Shown: positions 1 to 5,961 of the stretch, piece after piece
How positions within the stretch are numbered: position 1 is the first letter of the stretch
Layout: each line of letters begins with the position of its first letter
NCBI GenBank assembly: GCA_964501075.1
Contig: CAZCRE010000069.1
Coordinates: 1-7,325 of the forward strand
Direction: 5' to 3'
Length of the DNA stretch: 7,325 nucleotides
From: CAZCRE01 sp964501075
Lineage (GTDB): Archaea > Thermoproteota > Bathyarchaeia > Bathyarchaeales > Bathycorpusculaceae
Notes under the pieces: generated by a model
Databases searched by the model: none
The model's input: only the letters and a program-made list of their open reading frames with translations
Told to the model about the DNA's origin: nothing
Translations under genes and position numbers: made by a program

Positions 1-50
1 AGGGAAAAAGATAACAGCACTTCCAGCATAATCTCTTGGGGATTGGTCAA

Positions 51-1232
51 GTGTCGCGTTATCAAAGCGTTTTCAAAGATGAAACAAAACTCGACATCAA
101 CTATATTCCCCATAGGCTTCCACATCGAGACAAAGAACTGCGTTTACTCATGGAATTCTTCAGTTTCATGCTGCAATTCCCGGAGAAAATGGCTCAAAGA
201 GTCCTGATAACTGGTGACATCGGAACAGGCAAGACTGTGCTTGCTCAGCGTTTCGGGGCAGAGATCACCCGCGAAGCTAGCAAGCGCAACATAAGCATCC
301 GCTATGTTCACGTCAACTGCCGTGAATACAGGGGCAGTCTTCTTCTCATCTTGCAGCACATTGTTTCAGATTTCCATCCGAATTTTCCTAAGCGCGGCTA
401 TTCCGCCGAAGAACTCCTCAGAAACCTAATTCAAATGCTCGATGAGGAGAAAGCCTACGTCATTCTGATCCTTGACGAGTTTGACAGCCTAATCGAAAGA
501 GAAGGCTCTGACGCTGTATACAAACTGACCCGAATGCAAGAAGGCAGACAGAACAAACCACAAAGACTTTCGCTGATCTGCATCCTGCGCAGCTTAGGCT
601 CAATCACCCATCTTGACGAGAGTACTCGAAGCACCCTGCAGTCCAACATAATCAACCTCAAAAAGTACTCAAAAGAACAGTTGACTGACATTCTCAACGA
701 CCGCGTTGCTGTGGCCTTCAAGCCTTCAACCGTGCCTGAAGACACCGTAGACTTGACAGCTGAAATCGCCTATTCTGAAAATGGAAACGCTCGGTTCGGA
801 ATTGAACTGCTCTGGCGAGCAGGCAAATACTCGGACGCTGAAGACCTGAGTTCTGTGACGCCGGAATGTGTCAGGCAAGCTTTTTCAAGCATCATCGCAA
901 CCGTGCGAAAAAGCGACCTAGCCTCTCTAAACTTTCACGCGAAACTTTTTCTCTTAGGTATGACCCGGATTCTCAAGGAGAGCCAAAAAGCCAACGCCTC
1001 TCTAGTAGAAGCCGAGAAAGCCTATGCGATCGTATGCGAGGAGTTCAGCGTAAGACCAAATAGTCACACGCAGCTTTGGAAATACCTTCAAGATTTATCA
1101 ACAACTGGCATATTGAAGACGGAAGTGCCAGGTACTGGTTCCCGTGGAAGATCAACACTTATTTATTTCCAAGTTTCAACTGATGAGTTGGGAAACGAGT
1201 TGAAAACGGTTTTAGAAAAAGGAGGAGCGTAG
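51..1232 (+). CDS. Orc1/Cdc6-family AAA+ replication initiator-like ATPase
   Basis: This encodes a protein of the archaeal Orc1/Cdc6 family, AAA+ ATPases that bind origins and load the MCM helicase. From the GTG start (393 aa), Walker A is GDIGTGKT at about residues 55-62 and Walker B is LILDEFD at 139-145. A box-VII-like ESTRSTL lies near 190-196, the sensor-2 motif GNARFGIELL near 245-254, and a C-terminal winged-helix region spans about 295-393. Length is normal for the family. I chose GTG at 51 because GGGGAT at 38-43 can act as its ribosome-binding site and the usual family N-terminus (SRYQSVFKDE) begins there. A TTG at 36 would add five residues but has no upstream site. The sensor-1 region reads CILRSL, not the usual I-S-N-D/N type, so this may be a divergent paralogue. 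The family call is secure; a role as the main initiator is not. The next gene starts 6 bp downstream. Confidence 0.9.
   Translation: MSRYQSVFKDETKLDINYIPHRLPHRDKELRLLMEFFSFMLQFPEKMAQRVLITGDIGTGKTVLAQRFGAEITREASKRNISIRYVHVNCREYRGSLLLILQHIVSDFHPNFPKRGYSAEELLRNLIQMLDEEKAYVILILDEFDSLIEREGSDAVYKLTRMQEGRQNKPQRLSLICILRSLGSITHLDESTRSTLQSNIINLKKYSKEQLTDILNDRVAVAFKPSTVPEDTVDLTAEIAYSENGNARFGIELLWRAGKYSDAEDLSSVTPECVRQAFSSIIATVRKSDLASLNFHAKLFLLGMTRILKESQKANASLVEAEKAYAIVCEEFSVRPNSHTQLWKYLQDLSTTGILKTEVPGTGSRGRSTLIYFQVSTDELGNELKTVLEKGGA
1221..1227 (+). promoter_or_regulatory. Ribosome-binding site for the ArsR-like gene
   Basis: GGAGGAG lies in the last codons of the cdc6-like gene, 11 nt before the TTG at 1239. 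It supports that unusual start codon and suggests the two genes are translated from one mRNA. Confidence 0.6.
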
Positions 1233-1238
1233 AAAGCT

Positions 1239-1505
1239 TTGGACGTTGAGGATGTTTTCTCTTCGAGGGCTCGCATGAAGATTCTGAAGATCTTGGCACA
1301 AGTAGGCGAGCTCAACAGCTCTGAAATTGCTCGCAGACTTGGCGTAAACTACGAAACAACAAGCAAGCACCTGAAAGCTCTGGAGGATGAAAGCCTCATC
1401 CAACACAAAGTCTTTGGAAGAATACGCCTTTACAGAATAAACGAACACTCAGCGAAAGCCAAAGCTGTCCAGAACCTCATGGAAGTTTGGGAGCGATTCC
1501 AATAA
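1239..1505 (+). CDS. ArsR-type winged helix-turn-helix protein
   Basis: This 88-residue protein is a single winged-helix domain of the ArsR-like superfamily. An N-terminal helix (SSRARMKILKIL) is followed by SSEIARRLGVNYETTSKHLK at about residues 27-46, which holds the helix-turn-helix with its recognition helix around 38-48. A beta-wing follows (HKVFGRIRLYRI, about 56-67), then a short C-terminal helix that may dimerise. No cysteine is present, so a metal-thiolate sensor site of the classical ArsR kind is not possible. It starts with TTG, backed by a good ribosome-binding site, 6 bp after the stop of the Orc1/Cdc6-like gene. Co-transcription is likely, and a regulatory link to that gene (autoregulation or origin binding) is inference only. 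No ligand or operator can be assigned. Confidence 0.8.
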   Translation: MDVEDVFSSRARMKILKILAQVGELNSSEIARRLGVNYETTSKHLKALEDESLIQHKVFGRIRLYRINEHSAKAKAVQNLMEVWERFQ

Positions 1506-1646
1506 GAACAACCTTCCTTGACTATGGAGGTCATGGCGAGACATCGACGAATATTCCTGAATGGAGATTAATGAGAAGCAGCTTTACCTGTTTCTCGGGT
1601 TCGCCCAGATCAGACCTTTGACAGAAGCAAAACAGAAAGGAGAAGA

Positions 1647-1655
1647 CTTTTACTT
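1647..1655 (+). promoter_or_regulatory. Possible weak TATA element for the moa operon
   Basis: CTTTTACTT, with a purine-rich stretch GAAAGGAGAAG just upstream, lies about 40 bp before the moaC start. Initiation about 25 bp downstream would give a leader of roughly 14 nt containing the GGAG at 1678-1681. The match to an archaeal TATA box is poor. I see no better candidate in the 185-bp spacer 1506-1690, which otherwise holds nothing I can identify. Confidence 0.25.
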
Positions 1656-1690
1656 TCAGAATCGAAGAACAAACAGTGGAGTAATCAAAA

Positions 1691-2137
1691 ATGGCGATGG
1701 TTGACATTTCCGACAAACCTGAAATCACTCGAGAAGCAACTGCCCAGGGCTGCATCAAGCTCAAAACTGAAACTTTACACCTGATCAAAGAAGGGAAAAT
1801 AGCGAAGGGAGACCCATTGTACACGGCCAAAATAGCTGGAATAATGGCTGCAAAAAGAACGAGCACTCTGATTCCGCTTTGCCACCCGTTAACTTTGACA
1901 AAAGTGGAAGTCAAAACCGAGATTCTGGGCGACTCGAAGGTGCAAGTGACTGCGACTGTGAAGACAAAGGCTCAAACAGGAGTCGAGATGGAGGCCTTAA
2001 CTGCAACAGCTGTCAGTCTCCTAACCGTATGGGACATGGTCAAACAGTACGAAAAAGACGCTGAAGGACAATATCCCTCGACAGCCATCGAAAGCATCCG
2101 AGTCATAAAGAAGCTTAAGAAAGGTATCAACCAATGA
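1691..2137 (+). CDS. moaC: Cyclic pyranopterin monophosphate synthase MoaC
   Basis: MoaC works in the cytoplasm in the first stage of molybdenum/tungsten cofactor synthesis. It rearranges the MoaA product, 3',8-cyclo-7,8-dihydro-GTP, into cyclic pyranopterin monophosphate. The 148-aa protein shows the family landmarks in order: MVDISDKP with REATA at the N-terminus, AAKRTSTLIPLCHPL at 53-67, KTKAQTGVEMEALTA at 91-105, and TVWDMVK at 112-118. Asp115 and Lys118 correspond to the catalytic Asp and Lys of the YDMCK motif in E. coli MoaC, and Lys55 is the other expected active-site lysine. All key residues are present. A GGAG at 1678-1681 supports ATG 1691; a second ATG at 1697 would remove two residues. 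Its stop overlaps the moaB start (ATGA). This is the first gene of the moaC-moaB-moaA-GNAT operon. Confidence 0.96.
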   Translation: MAMVDISDKPEITREATAQGCIKLKTETLHLIKEGKIAKGDPLYTAKIAGIMAAKRTSTLIPLCHPLTLTKVEVKTEILGDSKVQVTATVKTKAQTGVEMEALTATAVSLLTVWDMVKQYEKDAEGQYPSTAIESIRVIKKLKKGINQ

Positions 2138-2664
2138 GCGAAAGCACAAGAAAACACAAGACAGAAGCACCTACGAAGTTAAGATTCGCCATTTTTACAT
2201 GCAGTACGTCGCGCTACCAGCAACTGAAGGAACGCGGGCAAGTGAAGGATGTATCAGGCGATCTGATAGAGTCCGCGCTGAAAAACGCTGGGCACGTGGT
2301 ATCAATCAAGAAGATAATCTCAGACGATAGAATCATGATTGAAGAAAGTGCAAGACACGTCCTGGGTTCCCCAGACATCGACGCTGCCGTATTCTGCGGT
2401 GGCACGGGCATAACTCCCACTGATGTGACCATTGAAACAGTAGCACCTCTTTTAGAGAAAACTCTTCCCGGGTTCGGAGAAACTTTCAGACGCTTCAGCT
2501 ACGACCAAATAGGCTCCGCATCGATCCTATCACGTGCCATAGCCGGCATCGCAAAAGGCAAAGCATTTTTCTGCATTCCAGGATCTCCTGACGCTGTTAG
2601 ACTCTGCCTTGAAAGACTTATATTAGCGGAAGCAGGCCACGTCGTTAAGCATGCACGGGAATAA
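2134..2664 (+). CDS. moaB: MoaB/MogA-family molybdopterin adenylyltransferase
   Basis: Archaeal MoaB proteins of the MoaB/Mog family activate molybdopterin by adenylation before metal insertion. Here (176 aa) the fold and substrate-site motifs are clear: an N-terminal strand RFAIFTCSTSR at 17-27, VSGD at 40-43, GGTGITPTDVT at 89-99, LPGFGE at 111-116, SYDQIGSASILSRA at 122-135 and IPGSPDAV at 148-155. The protein ends in LILAEAGHVVKHARE, typical of the family's C-terminus. The N-terminal 15 residues are charged and probably disordered. The gene overlaps moaC by 4 bp (ATGA) and ends 2 bp before moaA, so translation is probably coupled. Single-domain MoaB and MogA are hard to tell apart by eye. 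I use moaB because archaeal members linked to moaC/moaA are normally named this way. No disruption is seen. Confidence 0.93.
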   Translation: MSESTRKHKTEAPTKLRFAIFTCSTSRYQQLKERGQVKDVSGDLIESALKNAGHVVSIKKIISDDRIMIEESARHVLGSPDIDAAVFCGGTGITPTDVTIETVAPLLEKTLPGFGETFRRFSYDQIGSASILSRAIAGIAKGKAFFCIPGSPDAVRLCLERLILAEAGHVVKHARE

Positions 2665-2666
2665 CG

Positions 2667-3596
2667 ATGGTACTGGAAGACCCCTGCGGCCGTCCGCTAC
2701 TTAACCTACGCATAGCAGTCACGAGGCATTGTAATCTGCGTTGCCAATTTTGCCATATGGAAGGCGAAGAGAAGCTCACAGATACGTCTCCAACAGAAAT
2801 GACGGCATCCGAGATCATCCGGACGGCGAAGATTGCAGTTGGATTGGGCATCAGTAAGGTAAAATTGACTGGCGGCGAACCTCTAGTTCGCAAAGAAATC
2901 ACTGAAATAGTTAATGGAATTGCAGCGATACCGGGCTTGACTGATCTTTCGATGACGACGAATGGAACGCTGCTTGCACCCCTCGCTGAAGGACTTCGAG
3001 CAAACGGTCTAGGACGCGTGAACATTAGCCTCCCAACATTGAATGCCGAGACCTACAGCAAGTTGACTGGCGGGAAAGTTGAAGATGCCTTGGAAGGTGT
3101 CAAAGCCGCGGTTGCAGCGGGTTTCTATCCAGTTAAGCTTAACATGCTTATCTTGAAATACATTAATGATTATGATTTTCAAGAAATGCTTGATTTCGCT
3201 AGAGAAACTGGGACCGTCTTGCAGCTAATCGAGCTTGAGTCAATAAACATCAACGATGGATACTACGTAACCAACCATAAGTCGCTTGAAGAATACGAGG
3301 ACATGCTCAAGCAGAAAGCATTGAAAACTGAGGTCAGAAAGTACATGCAGAACCGCCGGATATACGACCTACACGGCGTGAGAGTCGAAGTCATACATCC
3401 AACTGAAAACACCGAGTTCTGCACGCACTGTACGCGTCTACGAGTGACGAGCGATGGAAAACTCAAACCATGCTTGATGAGAAACGACAACCTCGTTGAC
3501 ATCATAACACCCATGAGAAAGGGAGCTACAGACCCGGAACTGGAAAGGCTTTTGAAGTTGGCAAACCAGAAGAGACAACCCTACACAGTCTCATAA
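2667..3596 (+). CDS. moaA: GTP 3',8-cyclase MoaA (radical SAM)
   Basis: MoaA is a radical SAM enzyme with two 4Fe-4S clusters that converts GTP to 3',8-cyclo-7,8-dihydro-GTP, the substrate of MoaC. The protein has 309 aa. The SAM-cluster motif CNLRCQFC supplies Cys22, Cys26 and Cys29. KLTGGEPL at 66-73 is the SAM-binding GGEP motif, and TTNGTLL follows at 97-103. The C-terminal cluster cysteines are Cys252, Cys255 (CTHC) and Cys269 (KLKPCL), with the RLRVTSDGK segment containing the conserved arginines between them. The usual SLDSL-like strand reads SLPTL at 121-125. The chain ends QPYTVS and lacks the terminal Gly-Gly known from bacterial and human MoaA. ATG 2667 lies 2 bp after the moaB stop; no strong ribosome-binding site is evident, which fits translational coupling. 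Assignment is secure from both cysteine sets and the neighbours. Confidence 0.95.
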   Translation: MVLEDPCGRPLLNLRIAVTRHCNLRCQFCHMEGEEKLTDTSPTEMTASEIIRTAKIAVGLGISKVKLTGGEPLVRKEITEIVNGIAAIPGLTDLSMTTNGTLLAPLAEGLRANGLGRVNISLPTLNAETYSKLTGGKVEDALEGVKAAVAAGFYPVKLNMLILKYINDYDFQEMLDFARETGTVLQLIELESININDGYYVTNHKSLEEYEDMLKQKALKTEVRKYMQNRRIYDLHGVRVEVIHPTENTEFCTHCTRLRVTSDGKLKPCLMRNDNLVDIITPMRKGATDPELERLLKLANQKRQPYTVS

Positions 3597-3609
3597 CTGA
3601 TGGGGAGCA

Positions 3610-4545
3610 ATGCAATTGAAGATAGTAACTTATCGAGAATTGGAATCAAAAGATTCGCTTCTACCACTCTTGGATCATGCCTTTCGCTGGCCTTTCAACC
3701 AAAGGTCGTTTGACCAAACTGCCAAAATGGACCCAAGACTGAAGAATGGGCCAGTGGGCTTCTGCGCGGTTGAAGACAATCACGTGGTCGGTTACGTGGG
3801 TGTGATGGACTTGACTACTCGCACCTTGGATGGAGCAGTTGAATGCGTTGGGGGACTGTACGGTGTGGCAACACTTCCAAGCCACGTTAGGCAAGGCATC
3901 TCTACGGTCTTGATAAACAGAGCACATCAGCATTTTGAGGAAAAGAACTATCTTTTCTCTCTCTTGGGCACGAGTCGGACGCTCGTTGCACATTTGCTTT
4001 ATGAGAAACTGGGTTACGCAGATCTGCTGGAGATTCCAAGCGCCTATAAGATCATAAAGGCAAAGGGTGCTGTTTCTGCACAGAAGAGAAAAGCAGCAAA
4101 ACTCGATTTGGAAAGAATCCTGAGACTCTACATTGATCATGTGAAGGGAAAAACGGGTCTCACAGTTCGATCCAAGGCTCATGTGAGAATGCTCAAGAGG
4201 GCTGAGGGGTTGAAAGCCAAAGAATGCATAATCGGTGAAGATGGCTATGTTCTTTTCAAGCACATTCAAGATACATGGGTTAATGGGGTTTGGATTAGAG
4301 AACTCGTGGCGTTGAACACGAATGAAATGAGCAGTCTTCTAGATCTCGTTGAAGGAAAAGCAAAAGATCTGGTCTATGATAGGGCGGTTTTGGACAGCAG
4401 GTTGCTTCAAGTGTACAGGTCACGAGGTTACATAACTCAGAAGAGAAGCCATTCTGTGTTGATGATTAAACCGTTGAAGCATGCTAGGTCTTTCAGTCAA
4501 ACCTATGGAGACGAGTTCTACGTCGCTGGTTTAGACTTCTTCTAA
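3610..4545 (+). CDS. GNAT-family acyltransferase, probably tandem-GNAT/Eis-like
   Basis: This 311-aa protein begins with a GNAT fold. GPVGFCAVEDNHVVGYVGVMDL at 47-68 gives the central strands, and GLYGVATLPSHVRQGISTVLI at 82-102 gives the acyl-CoA pyrophosphate-binding motif A (R-Q-G-I form). SLLGTSRTLVAHLLYEKLGY at 117-136 is the usual distal helix. The second half, from about residue 165, again has a GNAT-like order (IIGEDGYVLFK, IRELVALN, LLQVYRSRGYI), which suggests a double-GNAT arrangement as in Eis-type proteins. The substrate is unknown. The ATG at 3610 has a strong GGGGAG site 2 nt upstream and follows the moaA stop by 13 bp, so it is the last gene of the moa operon. Whether it acts in cofactor metabolism is open; shared transcription is the only hint. 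The gene ends 10 bp before a convergent gene. Confidence 0.8.
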   Translation: MQLKIVTYRELESKDSLLPLLDHAFRWPFNQRSFDQTAKMDPRLKNGPVGFCAVEDNHVVGYVGVMDLTTRTLDGAVECVGGLYGVATLPSHVRQGISTVLINRAHQHFEEKNYLFSLLGTSRTLVAHLLYEKLGYADLLEIPSAYKIIKAKGAVSAQKRKAAKLDLERILRLYIDHVKGKTGLTVRSKAHVRMLKRAEGLKAKECIIGEDGYVLFKHIQDTWVNGVWIRELVALNTNEMSSLLDLVEGKAKDLVYDRAVLDSRLLQVYRSRGYITQKRSHSVLMIKPLKHARSFSQTYGDEFYVAGLDFF

Positions 4546-4555
4546 ACAGTGGGAT

Positions 4556-5053
4556 TCAAAGGTCTACGATCTTCACTTCAAATCGATCTGCATCAAACAA
4601 TGCAACGGTTGACTTGCCGCTTAAATAGCCACAAACTTCGCCAGGATTCACGACCAGCGTTTCACCCTTCCTGTAGGTTTCAGCGTTGTGCGTGTGACCA
4701 TGAACTGTAAGATCAAAGCTTTCGCCTTCCACGAGTGACTTCAAAAGCTCTTTGTCGCTACCATGCAGCAGAGCAATTTTCAGCTCGCCAAATGCTATTT
4801 CCGCGAAGTTTCCGCGGATTTCTAGGCGCTCGTTCTCGCTGAACCTTTTCTTTAGAAGCTCATGGTCGCCGTCATTGTTGCCAAAGACTCCGATCAGTTT
4901 TGCCTTTAGTTCCTTGAATAGTGGTATGACGAAAAGTGAAACGTAGTCTCCAGCGTGAAGTGCAAGCTCGACTTTGGCCTCGTTCAGTCTCCTTATGGCT
5001 CTTTCCACCATCGGCAGATTATCATGTGTATCTGCCATTATGCCGATAAGCAT
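4556..5053 (-). CDS. MJ0936/YfcE-family metallophosphoesterase
   Basis: This is a calcineurin-like phosphoesterase of the small MJ0936/YfcE type, which hydrolyses phosphodiester bonds using a two-metal centre. From the chosen start (165 aa) every metal-ligand motif is present: ADTHDN (Asp8, His10), HAGD (Asp36), GNND (Asn59 or Asn60), LLHG (His97) and HGHTH (His118, His120), followed by VNPGE. Length is typical. The reading frame stays open upstream to 5137, giving 28 extra residues. I place the start at ATG 5053 because the family begins directly with MLIGIMADTH. A perfect GGTGAT ribosome-binding site also lies 4 nt before that ATG, and a TATA-like box about 20 bp further upstream would put the transcript start downstream of the longer start. 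The physiological substrate is unknown. It converges on the GNAT gene with a 10-bp gap, so it is not part of the moa operon. Confidence 0.9.
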   Translation of the reverse strand: MLIGIMADTHDNLPMVERAIRRLNEAKVELALHAGDYVSLFVIPLFKELKAKLIGVFGNNDGDHELLKKRFSENERLEIRGNFAEIAFGELKIALLHGSDKELLKSLVEGESFDLTVHGHTHNAETYRKGETLVVNPGEVCGYLSGKSTVALFDADRFEVKIVDL

Positions 5054-5057
5054 AGGC

Positions 5058-5063
5058 ATCACC
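5058..5063 (-). promoter_or_regulatory. Ribosome-binding site deciding the phosphoesterase start
   Basis: On the minus strand this reads GGTGAT, a full match to the archaeal anti-Shine-Dalgarno complement, 4 nt before the ATG at 5053. An ATG at 5059 overlaps the site itself and is therefore a poor start. Confidence 0.7.
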
Positions 5064-5090
5064 GCTCTTACTGAATTTCTCTCGGTCAAC

Positions 5091-5098
5091 AGATAAAT
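5091..5098 (-). promoter_or_regulatory. TATA-like promoter element of the phosphoesterase gene
   Basis: The minus strand reads ATTTATCT preceded by the purine-rich AAAGG. Initiation about 25 bp downstream falls near 5070, giving a leader of roughly 15-20 nt that contains the GGTGAT site. The geometry supports it, although the box is not a perfect consensus. Confidence 0.5.
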
Positions 5099-5141
5099 CC
5101 TTTGAGGCTTCAGTTGAGGCGTTAGAGTCCGTGCCAAACAA

Positions 5142-5160
5142 TATTCCAGTAATTGGAATA
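5142..5160. repeat. 19-bp inverted repeat, operator-like
   Basis: TATTCCA and TGGAATA form a perfect 7-bp dyad around a 5-nt spacer (GTAAT). It lies upstream of the phosphoesterase promoter and about 80 bp before the HTH_45 gene. This size and symmetry suit a dimeric winged-helix protein. The identity of any binder is inference. Confidence 0.45.
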
Positions 5161-5183
5161 CTTGGACGTGCGAAACACGGCTT

Positions 5184-5203
5184 AAAACACTCCATGGTGT
5201 TTT
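5184..5203. repeat. 20-bp inverted repeat before the HTH_45 gene
   Basis: AAAACAC and GTGTTTT form a perfect 7-bp dyad around TCCATG. It overlaps the region where a promoter for the gene at 5242 would lie; CTTAAAAC at 5181-5188 could be its TATA-like part. It is a possible autoregulatory operator. A third, shorter palindrome, AGAAC-A-GTTCT, lies at 5213-5223. Confidence 0.45.
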
Positions 5204-5241
5204 CAGTTATAGAGAACAGTTCTGAAAGAGGAATATAGAAG

Positions 5242-5583
5242 ATGAATCCATGGGGTTCTAACCCATCCTCAAAAAGAAGAGACAAGCTGTACATTATTGC
5301 AGAGATTCTGGAGATAGCAAGAGACGGAACATTGAAGACACAGATAATGTATAAAGCTAATCTTAGTTTCACGCAGCTTAACGAGTATCTCGCGTTCATG
5401 CTGAGAATTGGCTTACTTGAAAGGGTCAACGTCAATGCCAAGAGCGGGTATAAGGCCAGTGAGAAGGGCTTGGATTTTCTGCAGAGATATCATGAGATAG
5501 ATGAGCTTCTTGAACCTGATGGCAACAACAATAGCAGAAACCACGTTAAGATACCTCCGCAGCATTTGCTTAAGAAAATCTAG
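5242..5583 (+). CDS. Archaeal winged-helix regulator, HTH_45-like
   Basis: The 113-aa product resembles the archaeal HTH_45 winged-helix family of small DNA-binding proteins. KRRDKLYIIAEILEIARDG (11-29) forms the first helix, LKTQIMYKANLSFTQLNEYL (31-50) the helix-turn-helix, and AFMLRIGLLE (51-60) the helix leading to the wing. GYKASEKGLDFLQRY (69-83) is the characteristic family ending. The last 25 residues are polar and asparagine-rich and show no further domain. No membrane segment or ligand domain is visible, so the protein is probably a simple dimeric repressor or activator. ATG 5242 has a GAGG site 10 nt upstream. Three inverted repeats at 5142-5223 lie directly upstream, which suggests autoregulation or shared control with the divergent phosphoesterase; this is inference. 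The family call is from pattern recognition. Confidence 0.82.
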   Translation: MNPWGSNPSSKRRDKLYIIAEILEIARDGTLKTQIMYKANLSFTQLNEYLAFMLRIGLLERVNVNAKSGYKASEKGLDFLQRYHEIDELLEPDGNNNSRNHVKIPPQHLLKKI

Positions 5584-5656
5584 AGTCGCTCTAAACTGAA
5601 AAGGGAAACTGCTACATCTGAGCTTTGGTTTTGCCTGAAATGGCTCAAGCAATATT

Positions 5657-5794
5657 CTAACTTTTCTTATAGCTCTCTCTTAGATAGATTCTGAGTTTCT
5701 CTTTGAGCGTAGGAAACTCTTCTAGCATCGACACTATGACCTGCCACCGGATGTCTTCATTTTTTCTGTCGATGTCCATTACGTTAAGCCACAT
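5657..5794 (-). CDS. Possible small protein of unknown function, leaderless start
   Basis: I do not recognise this reading frame. From ATG 5794 it gives 45 residues, highly charged and probably helical (DIDRKNEDIRW, SMLEEFPTLKEKLRIYLRE), without cysteines or a membrane segment. The frame continues upstream to an ATG at 5857, which would add 21 hydrophobic, tyrosine-rich residues. I prefer 5794 because a good TATA box (TTTATATG, minus strand, 5816-5823) lies 26 bp upstream. Transcription would then start at the A of this ATG, the usual layout of a leaderless archaeal gene, and the TATA box would sit inside the longer frame. A third ATG at 5779 is also possible. No ribosome-binding site is seen for any of them. 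It could be a chance frame; the promoter fit is the main support. Confidence 0.4.
   Translation of the reverse strand: MWLNVMDIDRKNEDIRWQVIVSMLEEFPTLKEKLRIYLRESYKKS
5661..5669 (+). terminator. Possible T-rich transcription end after the HTH_45 gene
   Basis: CTTTTCTTA is the first pyrimidine/T-rich stretch on the plus strand after the gene that stops at 5583. Archaeal transcription often ends at such runs without a hairpin. A small stem TAGAG-TCG-CTCTA at 5581-5593 covers the stop codon but has no T-run behind it. Confidence 0.3.
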
Positions 5795-5815
5795 AAATAT
5801 TGTATAGTAATACGC

Positions 5816-5823
5816 CATATAAA
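5816..5823 (-). promoter_or_regulatory. TATA box for a minus-strand transcript starting near 5794
   Basis: The minus strand reads AAAAG then TTTATATG, close to the archaeal BRE/TATA consensus. Its centre is 26 bp from ATG 5794, which suits a leaderless mRNA. Confidence 0.5.
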
Positions 5824-5921
5824 CTTTTATTCCGAAAACCGACTGACCCAAGAACAAGCAAACACACCAGAAAGCTCGTGAGTGAAAAAACGTAGAATCA
5901 GATTGTCTGCCGTGGAAAACC

Positions 5922-5929
5922 GTTTTATG
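5922..5929 (+). promoter_or_regulatory. BRE/TATA promoter of the HAD gene
   Basis: GGAAAACC followed by GTTTTATG gives a BRE/TATA-like element. Initiation about 25 bp downstream, near 5950, would leave a 12-nt leader containing the GGAG at 5956-5959. Confidence 0.55.
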
Positions 5930-5961
5930 TTTGCCAGCGCACTACGTTCAGGGTTGGAGAC

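Noticed and set aside
1561..1704. A 47-codon plus-strand frame starting ATG right after a TGA and overlapping the moaC start by 14 bp
   Set aside because: It has no ribosome-binding site and no recognisable family, and it would run through the moaC ribosome-binding site and start. Most likely chance.
1531..1914. A 127-codon open frame on the minus strand across the moaC start
   Set aside because: It is antisense to moaC and its upstream spacer, with low-complexity Ser/Val/Phe composition and no family signal.
3661..4269. A 202-codon open frame on the minus strand
   Set aside because: It lies fully antisense to the GNAT gene, is rich in Cys/His/Gln without motifs, and has no ribosome-binding site. 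The plus-strand protein has clear family motifs.
5142..5160. Resemblance of the TTCCA...TGGAA dyad to an archaeal origin recognition box
   Set aside because: The spacer between half-sites is 5 nt, not about 1 nt, the flanking G-run is missing, and only one copy is seen far from the cdc6-like gene.
5022..5441. A 139-codon open frame on the minus strand over the spacer and the HTH_45 gene
   Set aside because: It overlaps both the phosphoesterase start and the HTH_45 coding region, and both of those have good family motifs.
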